From Polytrichum commune (Eukaryota > Streptophyta > Polytrichopsida > Polytrichales > Polytrichaceae): a DNA stretch of 64,000 nt. Under the pieces are notes generated by a model, which was not told the DNA's origin, made no database searches, and was given only the letters and a program-made list of their open reading frames with translations. The stretch spans positions 19,964,001 through 20,028,000 of the forward strand of contig OX485803.1 in assembly GCA_950295325.1 (NCBI GenBank). The letters run 5' to 3'. This document shows positions 48,001 through 62,059 of the stretch, in pieces. Each line of letters opens with the position of its first letter. The stretch's first letter is position 1. A program made the translations under genes and the position numbers.

Positions 48001-48860
48001 TTTTTGTTTTTGGGAAGCCCGGAGGAAAGCTTCGTTGTGCCCACCCACAAGGACTTTTTGACGACACTCAAGTTTTGTATCCATTGAGAAATATCCACGC
48101 CAAGTTGTTGATGTGCCAAGTTTTGACAATTTTATGAGCTTCCATTTGTATGAGTTGAATTGACCAATAACTAATGTAACTGTGACATGAACGTCATGCT
48201 CAGATTTTGAGGATGGTCCCCCCCTAGGTGACCTTTTCGTCCTAAATAAGGGTAGGTTTCTTCACCAATCATTTTGAAGCACTGTTCACAATTTTTTCCC
48301 AAATCCCATAGCGTGAAGTGGAACCCACTAGCATACAAAAGTTTTTTCTCGATTGCAAGTTGCAATATTGGGAAGATGAATGTGGATATTTCTTATTGTA
48401 TCAATAACCTCTTGCAATGTGGTTACTGAGAGTGGAACACCTATTTGCAAGAAAAGTTATTAAAGTTATTAATAATCAATCAAGTCTACAAATTTATGAG
48501 TAACATACCAATAAGTAACATAACAATAATAAGTTTTTAATTTTGTATCAAATTCCTGATGGTGGTTCCTTGTCTTGAGATTTTCAATTGATTACAAAGA
48601 TAATTACCTCAATTTTTTCACAAAGAAACCAGGATACTTAAGACAATATCCTGTAGTAGGAAAACTAAAAAGCCTAAAGTTTAAGGTGTTCGTGGAAGCA
48701 TGTTGTTGGCCAACAATACCTATAACCTTTCACAACTATCTCTGTTGGTGTTATCCATATTGGAAGATTATCTTTATTTATGGCGCGGTGAATGATATTC
48801 ACATCAAAATGACTCATCAAGAGCATATCTCTCAACTTGGACAATTCTATCATTAAGCGT
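45002..48860. other. 3' flank of the methyltransferase gene and AT-rich DNA
   Basis: The first few hundred bases are presumably 3' UTR. A plus ORF at 45401-45640 follows an AG acceptor-like site and has protein-like composition (GSLQPDSLGHKLRDLPHWTF), but I recognise no family and no partner exon. The remainder to 48860 is AT-rich without supported genes. Confidence 0.35.
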
Positions 48861-51800
48861 CTTAGAATTTGCCTTCACAACCTCCTGCTCACAATCAACT
48901 AGGTATATTATGTAATGAACTGAGACTCCACAAAACTATCTCTTGGGATCTAGTTGTAGAAGCATCTTGGATAAGGACAAAGGCAGGAGCTACAAGTGAA
49001 TGGTACCAAACTACATGTGATGGAGCTCGGAAAAGGAAACGAGACGGAGTTCCTATGATCAAGGACCCTAGGAAAGGGCAAGGGCCATAGGGAACGAGAA
49101 TTGATGCTTGGAAACGCACCAAGTTGTAGGGAACAAGCTGAGGCTTGGATACGTGAAAATTTTGGGAACATGAGCATGAATTAGTGGATATATTGCCTTA
49201 AATGGAAATCCATTCATTACATGAATTTTGATACCAAGGGTTAATATGTAATTAGGAAGAAAATTTTAAATAAGTATGATTTGATAATATAGATTAGGAA
49301 TTTAAATATATTCTATATTTAGACATATAATTTTATTCTTTGCTCCAATAAATATTTTAAAATATTAAAAACACCTAGATGTTAAACGATATATAAGAAG
49401 GTCAAGTTGAGGACCCTAATAACTTCATTGCCACAATTACTCCTACATGAGTGTCCGAGCTCTCTAACATTATATTGGCATTTGCGGTGCATTAGTTTTA
49501 TTAGCACCAATGGTGTATAAAGTTAGTTTCAACAAAGGTGGCGGACGCTCATACTCACCAGTTCAAGTTTATGAGAAAAGAGTCCACATTCTAATTTACC
49601 AAGGACTCGAGGGTGTTCGAATAAAAAATTTACAAGGAGATCAAGCCAAGTTGTGGCATAGAAAATAAATTGAGAAATGACAAGTTTGAACTTAAAGAAA
49701 ATTACCATCACTCTCACATAATTCAACCAAGGGGCTATGGTAAAACCACTACTAGAGGGCATAATCTAAAGTGATGTTGGATGTCTTAGGATTCATTGAT
49801 TGCACATACTTGAGAATTACATGGAAGATCTAATCGGCAAGAGTGAGGCCATCGTTTGGAGTGAAGAGCAAAGTTTGGAGGTGACTTATGCTAGGCCGTC
49901 AAGTAGGCCTAATCAACCATCACCTTACACTTAAAGTTAACTCAAGATTTTGATTCATCGATGGAATTTGTCATGATCGAGTGAAATTAGATTATGGAAA
50001 TAATGAACAAACTTGCGATTATAAACAATAAACTAGAAGAATGTGAGCGAAATCTTTGACTAAGTAATTGTCATCTTAGAGGATCTAAGACCTAGACCAT
50101 GTAAGTGGTAAGGTAAGTGAGGAATCACTTAACCTCGCATTAGACTTGGAAGGTAGTTGAGAGTTACATAGATAGTTCATCCTAGAAACCCATAACCTAC
50201 CTTATCACTAAGATGTTAGAAAAAATAAGCTTAAAAATTTCTTACGCACTTAATACGGGGGTGTATCAAAGATACTTGATAATTCATTTAACTTAGAGGA
50301 AACATTTATTGAAGCACAATAGAGATCATATTACAAAAACACATGCACATAGGTATATGAACGATGCTTGGAGTGAGATGGTCACCTCCACTTCTTGCCT
50401 TGCTCTTTATTCCCAATTCAATACTTTTAGCTCACACAATCCATATGGGATATCTTAGCTTTCACTTCCTACAAACCATATGGAATTTTTCAAACCTTAT
50501 TCATTCATATACCTCTAATATTCACAATTCTATGACTACGAGCAATTTAATCTTCTAACCTCAACACTCCCACTTTGCGGGGAATGAAAGTTGCAAAATC
50601 ATGACTCTTGATAGTGATTGTTGTCTCTCCTTTGCAAGTACTATGTTTGTGAGTGATATATGGTTTCACATAATTTTAAAGCATTGATTCATCTATATAT
50701 GCCATATTGGTCTTTATTTTACCACATTGGGGCAATATATGGTTCTTCTACCATCCTCCGAGTGGCCGGTGCTCCTTTATAGGGTATCATTGTTCCTTTA
50801 AAGGTTGCCTCTCTTCATGAATGCCTAGAGTTGGTTGCATTCCCTCATTAGAAAATTTGTGGGATAGAGGTGTTGAAGAACACCCTTCTCTTGCTTCTTA
50901 GATTGCAATTTGGTTATCTCCTACGTGCTCCTCAGGCTCTTCAATATCTTTACCATCATCAACTAAAGGTGATTTAAAAGACGTGTTTGTAGTTTAGATT
51001 TTGGTTACAAATAATCCCAGGGAATATAATCAGGCAAGACTTACAAGGTGATTTTTGTATCATCTAGGTGTCTCAAATAAGTTTATTTAGGGAAAACACA
51101 AGGTTATTTCATATCATTTCAGGTTTGAACTGACAATTAGGTAATAATTTAGGGGTAAAGACTTCTGAACATGTCAATGTCAGTGCATGCAATTGTGATA
51201 GTCACTCAATTTCACTCTATTTACCTAGGCAATAGTCGGGCAGTGAGTTCATTTTATTTGGATCAAGTACGGTGCACAAGCATAGGCACAACCATAGTCA
51301 ATTGTCTTGCATGAGTATCTCATTTGCATCTTTTTTTACCAAAGTCAAGGGCGCTTTGGCATACCCAATAGTCTCATGTTAATTAAATATTTTTTAATGT
51401 AACTTGAAATTGTTGTGCAGTCATCCTTCTAGGATTCACTATCTTTATTGATTAACATTCAATGTAATTCCATGGTCAAACTATAGTATGGATTCATTGA
51501 ATATCCCCTGATTAATTAAGTTTTGCTTGTATTACATTCGAAAGCTAGTAAATCAAGGTTCTAACCGTTACTTACTTAGTCAATCACCTTCCTCTCCCTT
51601 GAGTTGTCTTGTAACTTCCTCGGTCGATGGCCTTTCAGCTTCATGTATGTTCTTAAAGGTCATTGCCTTTTCATCTCCTTTCCGGGTGAATCACTCACCT
51701 GAAATAATATATTCACTCAATACTACAACGACAATCTCCTGTCAAGATTCAATTCAACTTTCCAAAGACCATAGTCTTCTGGTGCTTTCTTCTACTTAGG

Positions 51801-53552
51801 CAATCTCTACCCTTCTTCTGGACAATCTCTTTGTTCGTGTAACTAGTCTTACCTCATCTCAAGGTAAAGCTTTCCTATTCAAAGATGTTAAGGTCATTCA
51901 CTACCTTCTTACTCAATTACTTTCACAGTTATTGGCCCATGGTTGATTAACTAGGATATCTTAGTTACTTAGACTATAGTCCCCCACAAAATATCTTGAC
52001 TCTCTTTAATCCAATTTTATGTACTTTAGGTATTAGTCATCTCATCATGCTATTGACTTTCCCAAGCTTACTTGAGTAATTCATATGTTTATTCACTCAA
52101 GACAGTAATCTTTCCAAGATTAGCATCAACAAGTATCAATCCATGGTACAATCGTGCAATCAAACTTATCACTCAACTCCATGGAGTAGCCACTTATCAT
52201 TATAACCTCTCTCAGGCTATAGACAAGATTACAAATCATTTACTGACTTCACAAGATTAGATGATTGACTATTATTGCAATATACTTTGCAATTACAGAA
52301 TGAAACTTCACAAAACGTTCACTAGGGAATCACTCATTTGATATGCACCGCAACAATTATGGTTCTCACAACTAGAATGAACATAGTAAAAATGCAAGGA
52401 TCAATCCATGATCATTCAAAGGGATAGAAAAATCAATTGCCCTCCTGGCAATTACAATTTTCACAAGTTCAGAGATCATAGTTATATAAAGTTTTTGTAT
52501 ATCACCAAAAAAATATATCCACACATCTTTCTTAAAAAAATCCCTCATGTATACTTCTCCCAAAAGATCATGTGCTAATTTGGAAGGTTACATCTTCCCT
52601 AATCAAACAATAGTCTACTCATATCTTCTCTTTCCCTATCTCCCATACTATTGCTCTAATTTGCACATGTTAATAAAGTATCTAGCTCTGATTCAATCCT
52701 TTTCACATTATTTTTTCTATGTGGACCATAAATTCAAAAAAATTGACTCAACAATGTCCACCACAACCATCATGGAAGTATTATTTCTCCCACTTGGATG
52801 CATTTTCAAGTTATTCCAGTATTCATATTATCCTCCATAAATGCAGTATCTCTCATGGGGCCACACTCGTCCGAATGCACTATCTCCAAAAACTTATTTG
52901 CTTGCCTCCCCCCTTAGTTAGGAAACACTACACTATGTTGTTTATGCTCAATGCATTTAATGAAGATATCAACAAAGATATGAAACAAGGATTTTTGTCA
53001 AGGCTTATGACACTCAACATACTTTGAAGTGTATGAACATTCTTCACATTCAAATAACCAAGCCAATGATGCCCAAATTATCAAGTACACTCTTTTTCTT
53101 CGATGATTGTATTAAATTGGATGTTGTTGTTAGTGGACATGGCCAAGGTGCTACGCAATTTGTGTATCTAATATTTGAATCAACTTGCTTGATGGGATGT
53201 GGTATTGAATTTAGAGGCTTAATCTTTCCAGAGTTTTTGATAGATACCAACGGTTGCAAGTTTAAGTTGATGCCATGTATCTTAATACACATATTTTGGG
53301 TCACATCTCCTACTATACTAGCCATAAAATTAACATGAAATTCAGCGCACGATCATGGCATTTACTACATATTTTTCTCTCTCTAAAAAGACATAATGGA
53401 ACACATTAGCTATGATGCAAAAGTCATGTGCTTGATGCACGGTTCCTATTCGTGTTGTCATGGTTGCCATCATCATATGTTGTTCAACCTTACATGCAAT
53501 CGGCACTTAAAAGTCAAAGTTGGACCTCACTGATCTCTTGGTCAAGGCCAAC
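48860..53552. other. AT-rich DNA without a supported gene
   Basis: ORFs at 51527-51799, 52547-53027 and 53024-53338 lack motifs. The general look, with long runs of weak ORFs and fragments shared with the 35-kb region, suggests old retroelement debris. I cannot assign a family. Confidence 0.35.
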
Positions 53553-54947
53553 CACTACTAGCAGGGGCGTCGTTCCTCACGGCCAAGAATAGTATAAAGT
53601 GACCCCTGGCGACATGAATTTCACTCAACGCAGAGGTTCAGCGGGGGAGTGGATGTCCGCGATCTTCTCAGTGCTTCGGGTCACAAGAGACAAACTTGGG
53701 TCCCGTCGAGAAGAGTCTGATTGACTGGCCAAGACCTCCTCACCCACCTGCGATGTGCGTTCAGGCTTCAGCGAGCTCCGACGTGGACGCCATGAGTCCG
53801 ACGTGGATCCGATGAGTGGGAGACTTACCGAGGAGCCACATTTTTAACCGTTTCATCTGCAGTTCGTCAGATATAAAATTAGCCGTTAGATTGGCAATCA
53901 TCGTAGTGCGACTATTGGCTTACATATGCTCCTTTTTCAAGGGACATGGCTCGGGACTTCACATTGACGCCGAAGCCACTGTCCGCCGTGAGAACACGTG
54001 GGCCAGTAAAAAGTACTGGCAACGCGGGTATTATTTGTGTTTGATGTTTAGGTGGTAAATTTTGGACACTGTTGTGTATGATTACAGGTTCGTTTTTTCT
54101 CCGTTTTGAGCACTGATTTGGCGCTTCACGGCCACCCTCATGGACCAATATGCATATGTATGTATGCGGCCACCGTGCAAGCCAAACCAACAGTCTTGAA
54201 AATTAGGTCGGGATTTTTTGGATACACTTGGCCAAACTTCTGTATTAGCAATAAAAATCAATATCAAAACAAGCTGTAGGGGTATGCCGAGCAAACCACC
54301 GACTATAGCCTACAGTGCATGCCCAAGCACGTACTCAGCAAAACACTCTTATTCACACCTAATTACTCTACACATGTATTGCAGCTGCCGAGCCAGACTG
54401 CGACCATAGCCTACAGTGTGTATCTACAAACACTTATTTAGCGTGACTCTGTAATTCACACCTAATTATGCTATGAGCTACACATATCCAACTTCTCAGT
54501 GGCGGATGGTAATTCCAACTGAATCTGTAGAAGCAAATCTGTACCGGGAACCGAAGGGTCGTTAAGTTGCAGTGGTCCTCGCACGGCAGAGCTGCATGCT
54601 CCTCTACAACCTGTAATTCTATGCTCAAACCACCCGTCGTAGCTTCCATTTGGCCTATAGGATAGCTACCTATGCATTGCATGCTACATACGAGGAAAAG
54701 AAACGGCTGTGTTGAATTAATGTTGTTGCATTTAGATCACTGAGCTCTGCGACGACGTATGATAACCGACCCCCTCCATGAAATGCGGGGACTGGCTCTG
54801 GCAAAGCACGAACAAAAGTCAGTGAAGAGTCATGTGGTCAATTACGAGGGGGGGGTGGACGACGATGTACAGCAAATACTAGCAATAGCCACGGAAATTA
54901 GGCTCACTTGATAGGGATATGCGATGGTCTGTTGTAGCACTCACCTG

Positions 54948-57900
54948 CTAGTTGACCTTGCTAACTTTGACAAAATTCAGATACCTCGTTTGCCACAGAA
55001 TCGTCGCATCCTCTGCGAATTCGCCCTTCAAAGCATCACACAGTGTCACAATCCCTTCCCGCTGATGATCTGGGTATAGCACGCGTGTGTGCGCCCACTC
55101 TGGGTATACATGCTCTATCGTCACCTGCTGCATCCCGTGCTCCCAGGAAACGCCCTTCACGTTGGGGACAAATTTCTTTTTGTAGGAACGCCAATGCGGA
55201 CCACATCGACCGAGAGCCACTGTTGTGTTTTGGTGATCTGGATGCATGACCCAAACTGCCTTGTTTGGTTTTAGGGGGTCGCACTGCATGAGCATGCAAC
55301 AATGTGATGATTAATTCTCAGTGGTTAACTTCACATAGAGGAGAACCTGTTAGAGCAAGGATAAGCTTCCATGATCTTACCCCCTCTGCGCGTGGTTTGT
55401 TTTCTGCTGGAGGTACATAATCGAGGAATTTAGAAGGTCTCTTCCGGTTACGCGTAGGTCGCTGGACTGTCACTGATTCCGACGCGGATCGTGGCTCCTC
55501 ATTAACACGCACGACTGCTCCAATAGGAGGCTTCAGCAGTGCTCTTCTCGCGCCTGGCTTCGTTTTTTTGGGTATGATCTTGGACTGTACAAAGTCAGAT
55601 GCGCCTGCACTCCGACTCCTATTAGTTAGCTATACCTCCCTACGTGCAATATCTACTCGTGCAAGTTTAGCAAATATTTTGATGATAGTACATATCCCTC
55701 AACGACTACGAATACGGGGTCGTGAGGCTTACATGTTTCGGAAGGTCGCTTCAGGGATCGCAGTGTTTCACCATTGTCCGGTAATCCGAATGCTGCCTGG
55801 AGACCACTTATAGGATTCGCTCCCTCTTCTTCAAAAGCGGTCCGATTGACGTTGTGGCCATTCAAATTCGGGTGACGTCCGTCTCCAAGGTCCACTCCTC
55901 TATCTGCGGAGGGTGAAATACCAACAAAGGGAGAGTCAAACATGTTAGTCAAAGTTTTTGGTGCAAGCATTTCCTGCGAATAAAGGTGGATCCGAACATC
56001 GCTGTGAAAAAACGTAGGTGAGTACCAACCTACGTATATGTATGCACACCTGGAAGTGAGCTCTCGGGGAGGCCTGGGCACACCTCCTCAGAGACCCCTG
56101 ATGCTGACCACGTTCTTTCGTTTTCGGCAGGGACAGTAGGATTGCAAAGTGTCTTCTCTGCGTTGATGTTGCTTGCATTGTGCCCTGGATGACTACATGT
56201 CATCGTGTTCATTGCTACATTGCCTCTACGGATCGATGCACCTCCTACGCCTCCTGTTGGAAGGATAACCTCCAGTAGCAAGTCTAGTTTCTTGTTCACT
56301 GCTGCCATGTCATCTTTGTTTTGTGACATGTGTTGCTCTACTTCGTCTCTCCACTTCGTTATCGTGTGAATTTGGCGTGTAACGGCAACGAGTTCGCGGA
56401 CGAGTGGTTGGGGCGCAACGTCAGTCTTCTTCCTGTGAATCACTGCAGTGGTCGTGTGACTGGGAGTCCCCGCATCCTCGTTCATAGCCTGTTTTAGCAT
56501 GTGATAGTTAAATAAGTGCAAGACACCACATAGCCTCTACGCAATACTGTTGCGGATGAAATGGCATATTAAGGAAAAACGCAGAATAACACGGTGGTTG
56601 GAGTAAGGAAACCACCTGGAATGAGACGTCGTTCTCCCTCGAGACTGGTGTGCTCGCTGTTCCATCCTTATACACATTCGGCAACTGTAACATCGTCATT
56701 CTGAGATATAAAAGACATGTGCCGTGTCGCATTTGGCACATGATCGGCAAGAACTGCAACGACGGTCTTATTTTTTTCTCGCACAGTTCGGGACCAATAC
56801 TATGATAGATAGGGCAATCTCCCTTCGTGCGGCTCTATGACGTATTGCATGCACGAATGGACGTTTGTGATCCCAAGTTGTTAGACACCCGCTTTGTCTA
56901 ACACATAAAGTACGACGCATGTACAGCTAGAACAAGGTAATTGATTGATAATAAATATTCGCGAATTAGCAACAGAGCAGCATGCGAGTCCAAGTTTTCC
57001 GAACTCACATTTGTGTCCGCTTCGTTCATTGCCGTGGAACCGGCTGGGTCATCCCCTGCTACCGAATCCTCGCTAGACTCAAGATCTGCCCACTCGATAT
57101 CGTCCTCGTCCTCGTCCAGCAGTGGCTAGGTAATGTGTAAAAAACCAAATGTCTGTCACTTTGTCAGCTGAACAAAGAAAATCCCGTACTACGGTAACCA
57201 ACAAATCAAATTGCCCTCGTTCTATGACAACATGTATAACATCAATATAGACAGTGGGCGGATGCTTACGTCCCACTCCTGATGGTGCTCGTCGTCACCG
57301 ACTTGCGTGTCATGAAGGCGTATCTCTCTCTCCTTCCTTTTCGCTTCCCTTTCCTCCTTCAAGAGTTTCACCTCCTCGTCTGCCTCTTTTGTTTTCCAGT
57401 AACATACTAGAGACGGGAAGAAACGCAAGGGGCAGAACTTGTGCTTCTCTCCCCTGCCCGTGTTCAACCAGTGCTTACGCCAGATGTATCGAGCTGTTCG
57501 CGGAGAACTCTCGATGTAAAAGAGAATGTAATCCATCCGGAGCGGAGGATCAAATGTGAAACGTCTATCCAGGTCATCCTTTAGTATTTTAATGTCTGCG
57601 TCCCGGAATTTGATTACTGAAAGGTTTAGAAAGCGTCTGGCTGTTGCTCTGAACTGGGTATGGACAAAGGCTCTGACATCCAGCGGTATATCCCCTTTGG
57701 AGGTGCATTGAATGATCATGGGCCACTGTTGGGACCTTGCTTTGAAAGCACTCTTCCGCTCCCTCTGCGCCCTCCTCTGAAGTGTCTTTTTGGACTCCCC
57801 GTACTTCACCATGTCATTTGCCGGCCTGTTGGAGTCTGTTACCAATAGCGATCGAATTAACTCATTCCCGGGAGTGTATGGCACTTGAATGCTTTGGTCT

Positions 57901-58618
57901 GTGCTATTAATGGGAAACGGGAAAGGGGACAATGCCGACGCACCCCTCCAGCCCGGCCCAGGACCACTCCCAGGGATGTAATAAGGCGTTTCGGGAATCT
58001 GCATCGGCATGGTTGATGACTGTTGTTGCTGCCTTGTTGCTGAAGACGCAGTTGGTGTAGCGTACTCGTTCCCTCCGCTGCCACCACTGCTTCCTTCTCG
58101 GCCAAATGAGCCAGAAATGTGACTAGTTGTCGGTGCATGATGCTGATTGGTGTGTGGGACACCCAGGTTGGGCACATTTCTCAGCAACATCCCCGGCATT
58201 GGGTACTCCATGTTCAGAATGCTGGGGTTTAACATGCGCGAGGGATTACTTAATGGCTGCATCACGGGTTGGTGTCCTTGCATCTGGGGATGTTGAAACC
58301 CGTGGTACATGTATTGCAACGGCGGTCCTGCCTCCACGGGAGACGCTCCGGATGGAGGGTACATAGCTTGGGTTGTCCACGGATGTAGGTGTGGTTGTCG
58401 ATGTTGATATGAAGACATAACCGGCAAATGCGCGCTTGGGGCACCCTGTAGTTGCATTGTGCATTAGCGAGGTTGTAGGAATTCTAAGTGACATCGTCAA
58501 CAATGAGTAGAGGATAATGCAACTTTGTCCATTCAAAATACCGGTACAGAGGAACTACTGGATTCAGTGGTGTTACCTGGGTTGCACCGTTGGACGCGCC
58601 GTAGCTGGAATTGCTCAT
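54948..58618 (-). CDS. TNP1-like CACTA transposon protein, intact, eight exons
   Basis: Exons 58618-58577, 58445-57270, 57125-57009, 56684-56616, 56488-56048, 55973-55716, 55584-55381 and 55283-54948 join with consistent phase 0 and give 880 residues without a stop. The N-terminus is Gln/Pro/Gly-rich. Residues ~270-375 (VRAFVHTQFRATARRFLNLS, LDRRFTFDPPLR, WRKHWLNTGRGEKH) resemble the plant Transposase_24 (PTTA/En-Spm) domain. Exon 3 is acidic. A coiled-coil-like stretch is near EVEQHMSQNKDDMAAVNKKL. The last exon (MHPDHQNTTVALGRCGPH, VTLCDALKG) resembles the TNP1 C-terminal domain (Transposase_23). In this family TNP1/TNPA proteins bind subterminal repeats and assist transposition. The open frame suggests a young copy. 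Splice sites are inferred; the donor of exon 6 (GTATTC) is the least certain. Confidence 0.8.
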
Positions 58619-60009
58619 TTTAGCCGTGATAAGCGGTGATGTCCACCCACTTTCAGCTACTGTCGAGACTGCGACAATGAGCCCCTCCTGAGACATCAAA
58701 CAACAGAGGCATGAACGATCACGGCACCTAGTGGTGTGGAAAAATGCTTGTGAGAGAGTAGATAAAAAAGAAAACATGTTCGGCAAGCAATAGAGGTTAT
58801 GCCAAATGGGAAGCTGGTGTGGATGTAGAGTGTGGACAAGCTGATGGAAGTCTTGGCACTCTGCCTCGGAGATGTCTCAGAAATGTCATGGCCAAGCGTC
58901 TAAAGGTACTACCAATGAGTGCACATGCTTTGTTAGGATATTTTTTAACTAGATAGCATTGTCAAGAGAAAAGGATGACGCCTACTGTGGTTCCCCAGTA
59001 GGTAACAGTAGCATGGCCTGATAGAGAATGCAATCAACATCACTCAAGACTTAGTGACCTCAGTCAGCTTTATACATTACGCCCATAAAGTAACTTGATT
59101 CTTTGCTAATCCGTGTGCCACTGTAGAAGAGGAAAGACTCAAGTGCTTACTCGGGCGACTCTCCAAGAGCAAATATAGGGGACATCACCAAATCTGACAA
59201 ATCTTCTTTAGAGTGAGAACTACTGGGAGAAGTTAGAATTACAGAAACATGTGAAATCATCCCTATTGTGATTGATTGATTAAGATTGGTATCGAGTAGA
59301 ATGAAGTGTAAATTGGAAAGGATGGTGAAGAAATTAGTAAATCATATTACACACCATTGCCGCAACAGTAGTAGCATCAGGTGCTCATTATTTGGTACTT
59401 CGTTGAACTAGCTCTTTGCATTACACTCATCAAGAGAGTTCTAAATCCTTATGTGAGCTTTCAGCCACCAAAATATTGTAGACACACGGCCTTCCTGAGA
59501 AGCTTGCTTCTAAGCAGGACAAATCCACATAGACAAACTTGCCATACTCCTACATGGGATTGATAGATCTACACGTCCACATTGTATAATGTTATTCACT
59601 AATCACTTAAACCTTCAAAGTCTTATGAGAAGCTGCTCTTCACTGAATGCAGTTTAAGGACCTCGGATATTAAAGGGCAACGCCCATCTCTGTAAGTGCT
59701 TTGTGATCTAAGGCACTTGTCTCACGTTGCTTCAAGGCACTTCAACGAGAGCCGGAGCAATCGGAGTCGAAACATTACCAATAAATTCTTGTTATGGAAC
59801 CTTGGTTAAGGTTTTCCTCACTGACACATGTTAGTCAATCTTCTATACTATGTCCAATTAGTGGGATCTATGGGTGAACTGATCAAGCAAATCTTACATT
59901 GAGGACTAATTGACTAGCTTGATGATCGTATGAGCCTCAAAAGCGCTAACTTTTGTGTCACTCCGAAGATGGCCCTTTCTCTTAAAACTCAGCTTAATAA
60001 GCTTCAAGT

Positions 60010-60854
60010 TCTCCTCCTCACACACCATTAAGTTTTCTAAGGAAAACGAAGGACCACAAGCTTAAGAAAATCGTTGCATTACTAGCTGCTCTAACAGATT
60101 TCCAGCTTGTCCAGCCAGCTGAAGTAGAACTTATAGTTTCGGGAGAAAATCCATTAAAATGTGAAGGACAAGCAGAAGAGATTGAGGTGCACAACTTGTT
60201 CAGTGAGACAAACACCAGAAATAGACACACATAAAGTTGCTTGATTTTGACGGCAGAAGCACGTTTGTGTTCTGTATAGATTTCGGTCATTATAGATAAA
60301 AAAAATTCCATAGCAGTTGATGAAATGAGCAGTCCTCTCCTTTTGTGTTGCACGGTGATCAGCTAATAGAGAGAGGGCTGTATATGAAAATATAATATAC
60401 ATGCGTGTCACATAACCAGCATGTTCTTGTGATTGTAAGTTTTTAATATACAATCCACGATCACAAACACGTCCAATGAAGACCTCCAAATACCTGTACA
60501 TTGTACACTTGTGGAATATAACTTTTAGAGGGTCTGAAGGGATTCTTTCCACAGGTGTATAGCTGCAATCAAAAGCACAAATTTGTGCTTGATACGATAT
60601 GGCCATTCAGTAAGTTGAGACTTGCTGCATGAAGGAAGTGCTCATTCTCAATCCTAGCAAAATGTACAGCATCTTCAAGCTGATAGATGCAGCTGGACTT
60701 CAGTCATACATAGGACACAAAACCTTCAAGGCTTCACATTAGAGAAGGATTGGAATACAATCTCCTAAAGCTCTCCTCCTCACACACCATTAAGTTTTCT
60801 AAGGAAAATGAAGGACCACAAGCTTCTGAAAATCGTTGCATTACTAGCTCATTC
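60010..60854. repeat. Pair of ~82-bp direct repeats
   Basis: 60010-60091 and 60773-60854 match with about three differences, starting CTCCTCCTCACACACCATTA and ending CATTACTAGCT. They are 763 bp apart. No TG...CA ends are present, so they are not typical LTRs. On the minus strand the first copy runs into a readable stretch MVCEEENLKLIKLSFKRKG, which hints at a duplicated gene fragment. Confidence 0.75.
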
Positions 60855-61057
60855 TGTCATTACAAAGCTCATTCTGTCATGGACTGAAGGAGCCTTGACA
60901 TCTGACTCAGGAAACCCTATGTCAGCTTCATGTTCCTCCGAAGTGGCCATGACTACATTGGAACTCGTGTACGTGACCACCGGAACTGCTTTCGGAAAAC
61001 AACCTTAACAAAACAAGCCACATAAACAAAGGAGGTTTTTAGGGTTTAGACACTAAC

Positions 61058-61174
61058 CTGAGAGCAGAGAGTGATGGTATACTGCGTGGCGGGGAGTCGA
61101 TATGGAGCCGCCTCGACCGCCTGGTTCGGAGGTACTACTTGCAAGTTGAGAGCATTACAGTCCAGGGGCTCCAT
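61058..61174 (-). pseudogene. Possible first exon of a captured gene
   Basis: Minus-strand ATG at 61174 opens 39 codons (MEPLDCNALNLQVVPPNQ and on) ending exactly at CAG|GTTAGT. The context AGGAGAAG before the ATG and a TTTAGGGTT motif just upstream are typical of plant 5' ends. A second exon-like stretch around 60990-60880 (TSSNVVMATSEEHEAD) does not join in phase with this donor. I do not recognise the gene. It could be host sequence captured by the CACTA element, or chance. Confidence 0.35.
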
Positions 61175-62059
61175 CTTCTCCTCTCAAGGTGCGAACCCTA
61201 AAAAAAATGCACAAAGCGCAACCCAAAATCGCAAGTAAAACAAATACCACCACCTTCTCCCCGATGGCAGTGCAGTCCCATTAATGTTTGAAGTTCGCTA
61301 ATTTGGGATAATGGTGTACGTGCCCTAGCTGAAGACCCTGTTCTTACAGTCGTGAGTTGTGGAGGTAGGGTGCGTAGTAATGCCGCTCCACTGAGGAGAC
61401 ACATCAGGAGCATTTGCATGGATCAAGCCCGGCAAATCCCCTCTGCTTTTTTCCGTCAGGATATTGTCCATTACCACGCTGCCACGCCGCTATGCCACCA
61501 TTGGCCCAATGACATGTCGCCTTCGATTACTAACTCCACACACTAGGGACAAAACACGTCTCTGTCGGGACATTGGATTTCTATTGATTGTCGAGGAAGA
61601 TTAGGCAACAAATCCGGCGTCGGTGTGGCACTTCAGACGAAATCCTTCGCTTCCGCAGCGTTTAGGGTTTAGGCAACTCTTGGCATATCCGCCATTCCTC
61701 CATGTCGCCAACTCATAGCCGGCCACTGGGCGTTGCACCTCTGGCGAAGCCTGCGCTACTAACATCCGGTCTATGGTGAGGAGGCCAATATGCACGTTGG
61801 ATCTTCCTGCTTCGGTTTTAAGGAACCCGGGGCACTTCATTTCACTATCCCTCTACCCCCACTACCAAGGTTAGTTCTTCATACTCCAAACCCTAAGTCC
61901 TCCCTGAAATCTCATCTATGTTATCTTGGAGTGTTAATGTTGAGTGCGACGCCCATCATCACATACCAGCATGAGTAAGGGTCCAAGTCGTCTCAAATTG
62001 TGGTGGAGAGGATTGTAATTCGTTTCTATCAGGACGACCGACTCAGTGCTAGATTCAGG

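Noticed and set aside
60010-60854. The 82-bp direct repeats as LTRs of a small retroelement
   Set aside because: They lack TG and CA ends, a primer-binding site and a polypurine tract, and the spacer is not retroelement-like.
61640-61680. Telomere-like TTTAGGG repeats here and at about 9063
   Set aside because: Only one and a half units are present. These are ordinary telobox-like motifs, not an interstitial telomere.
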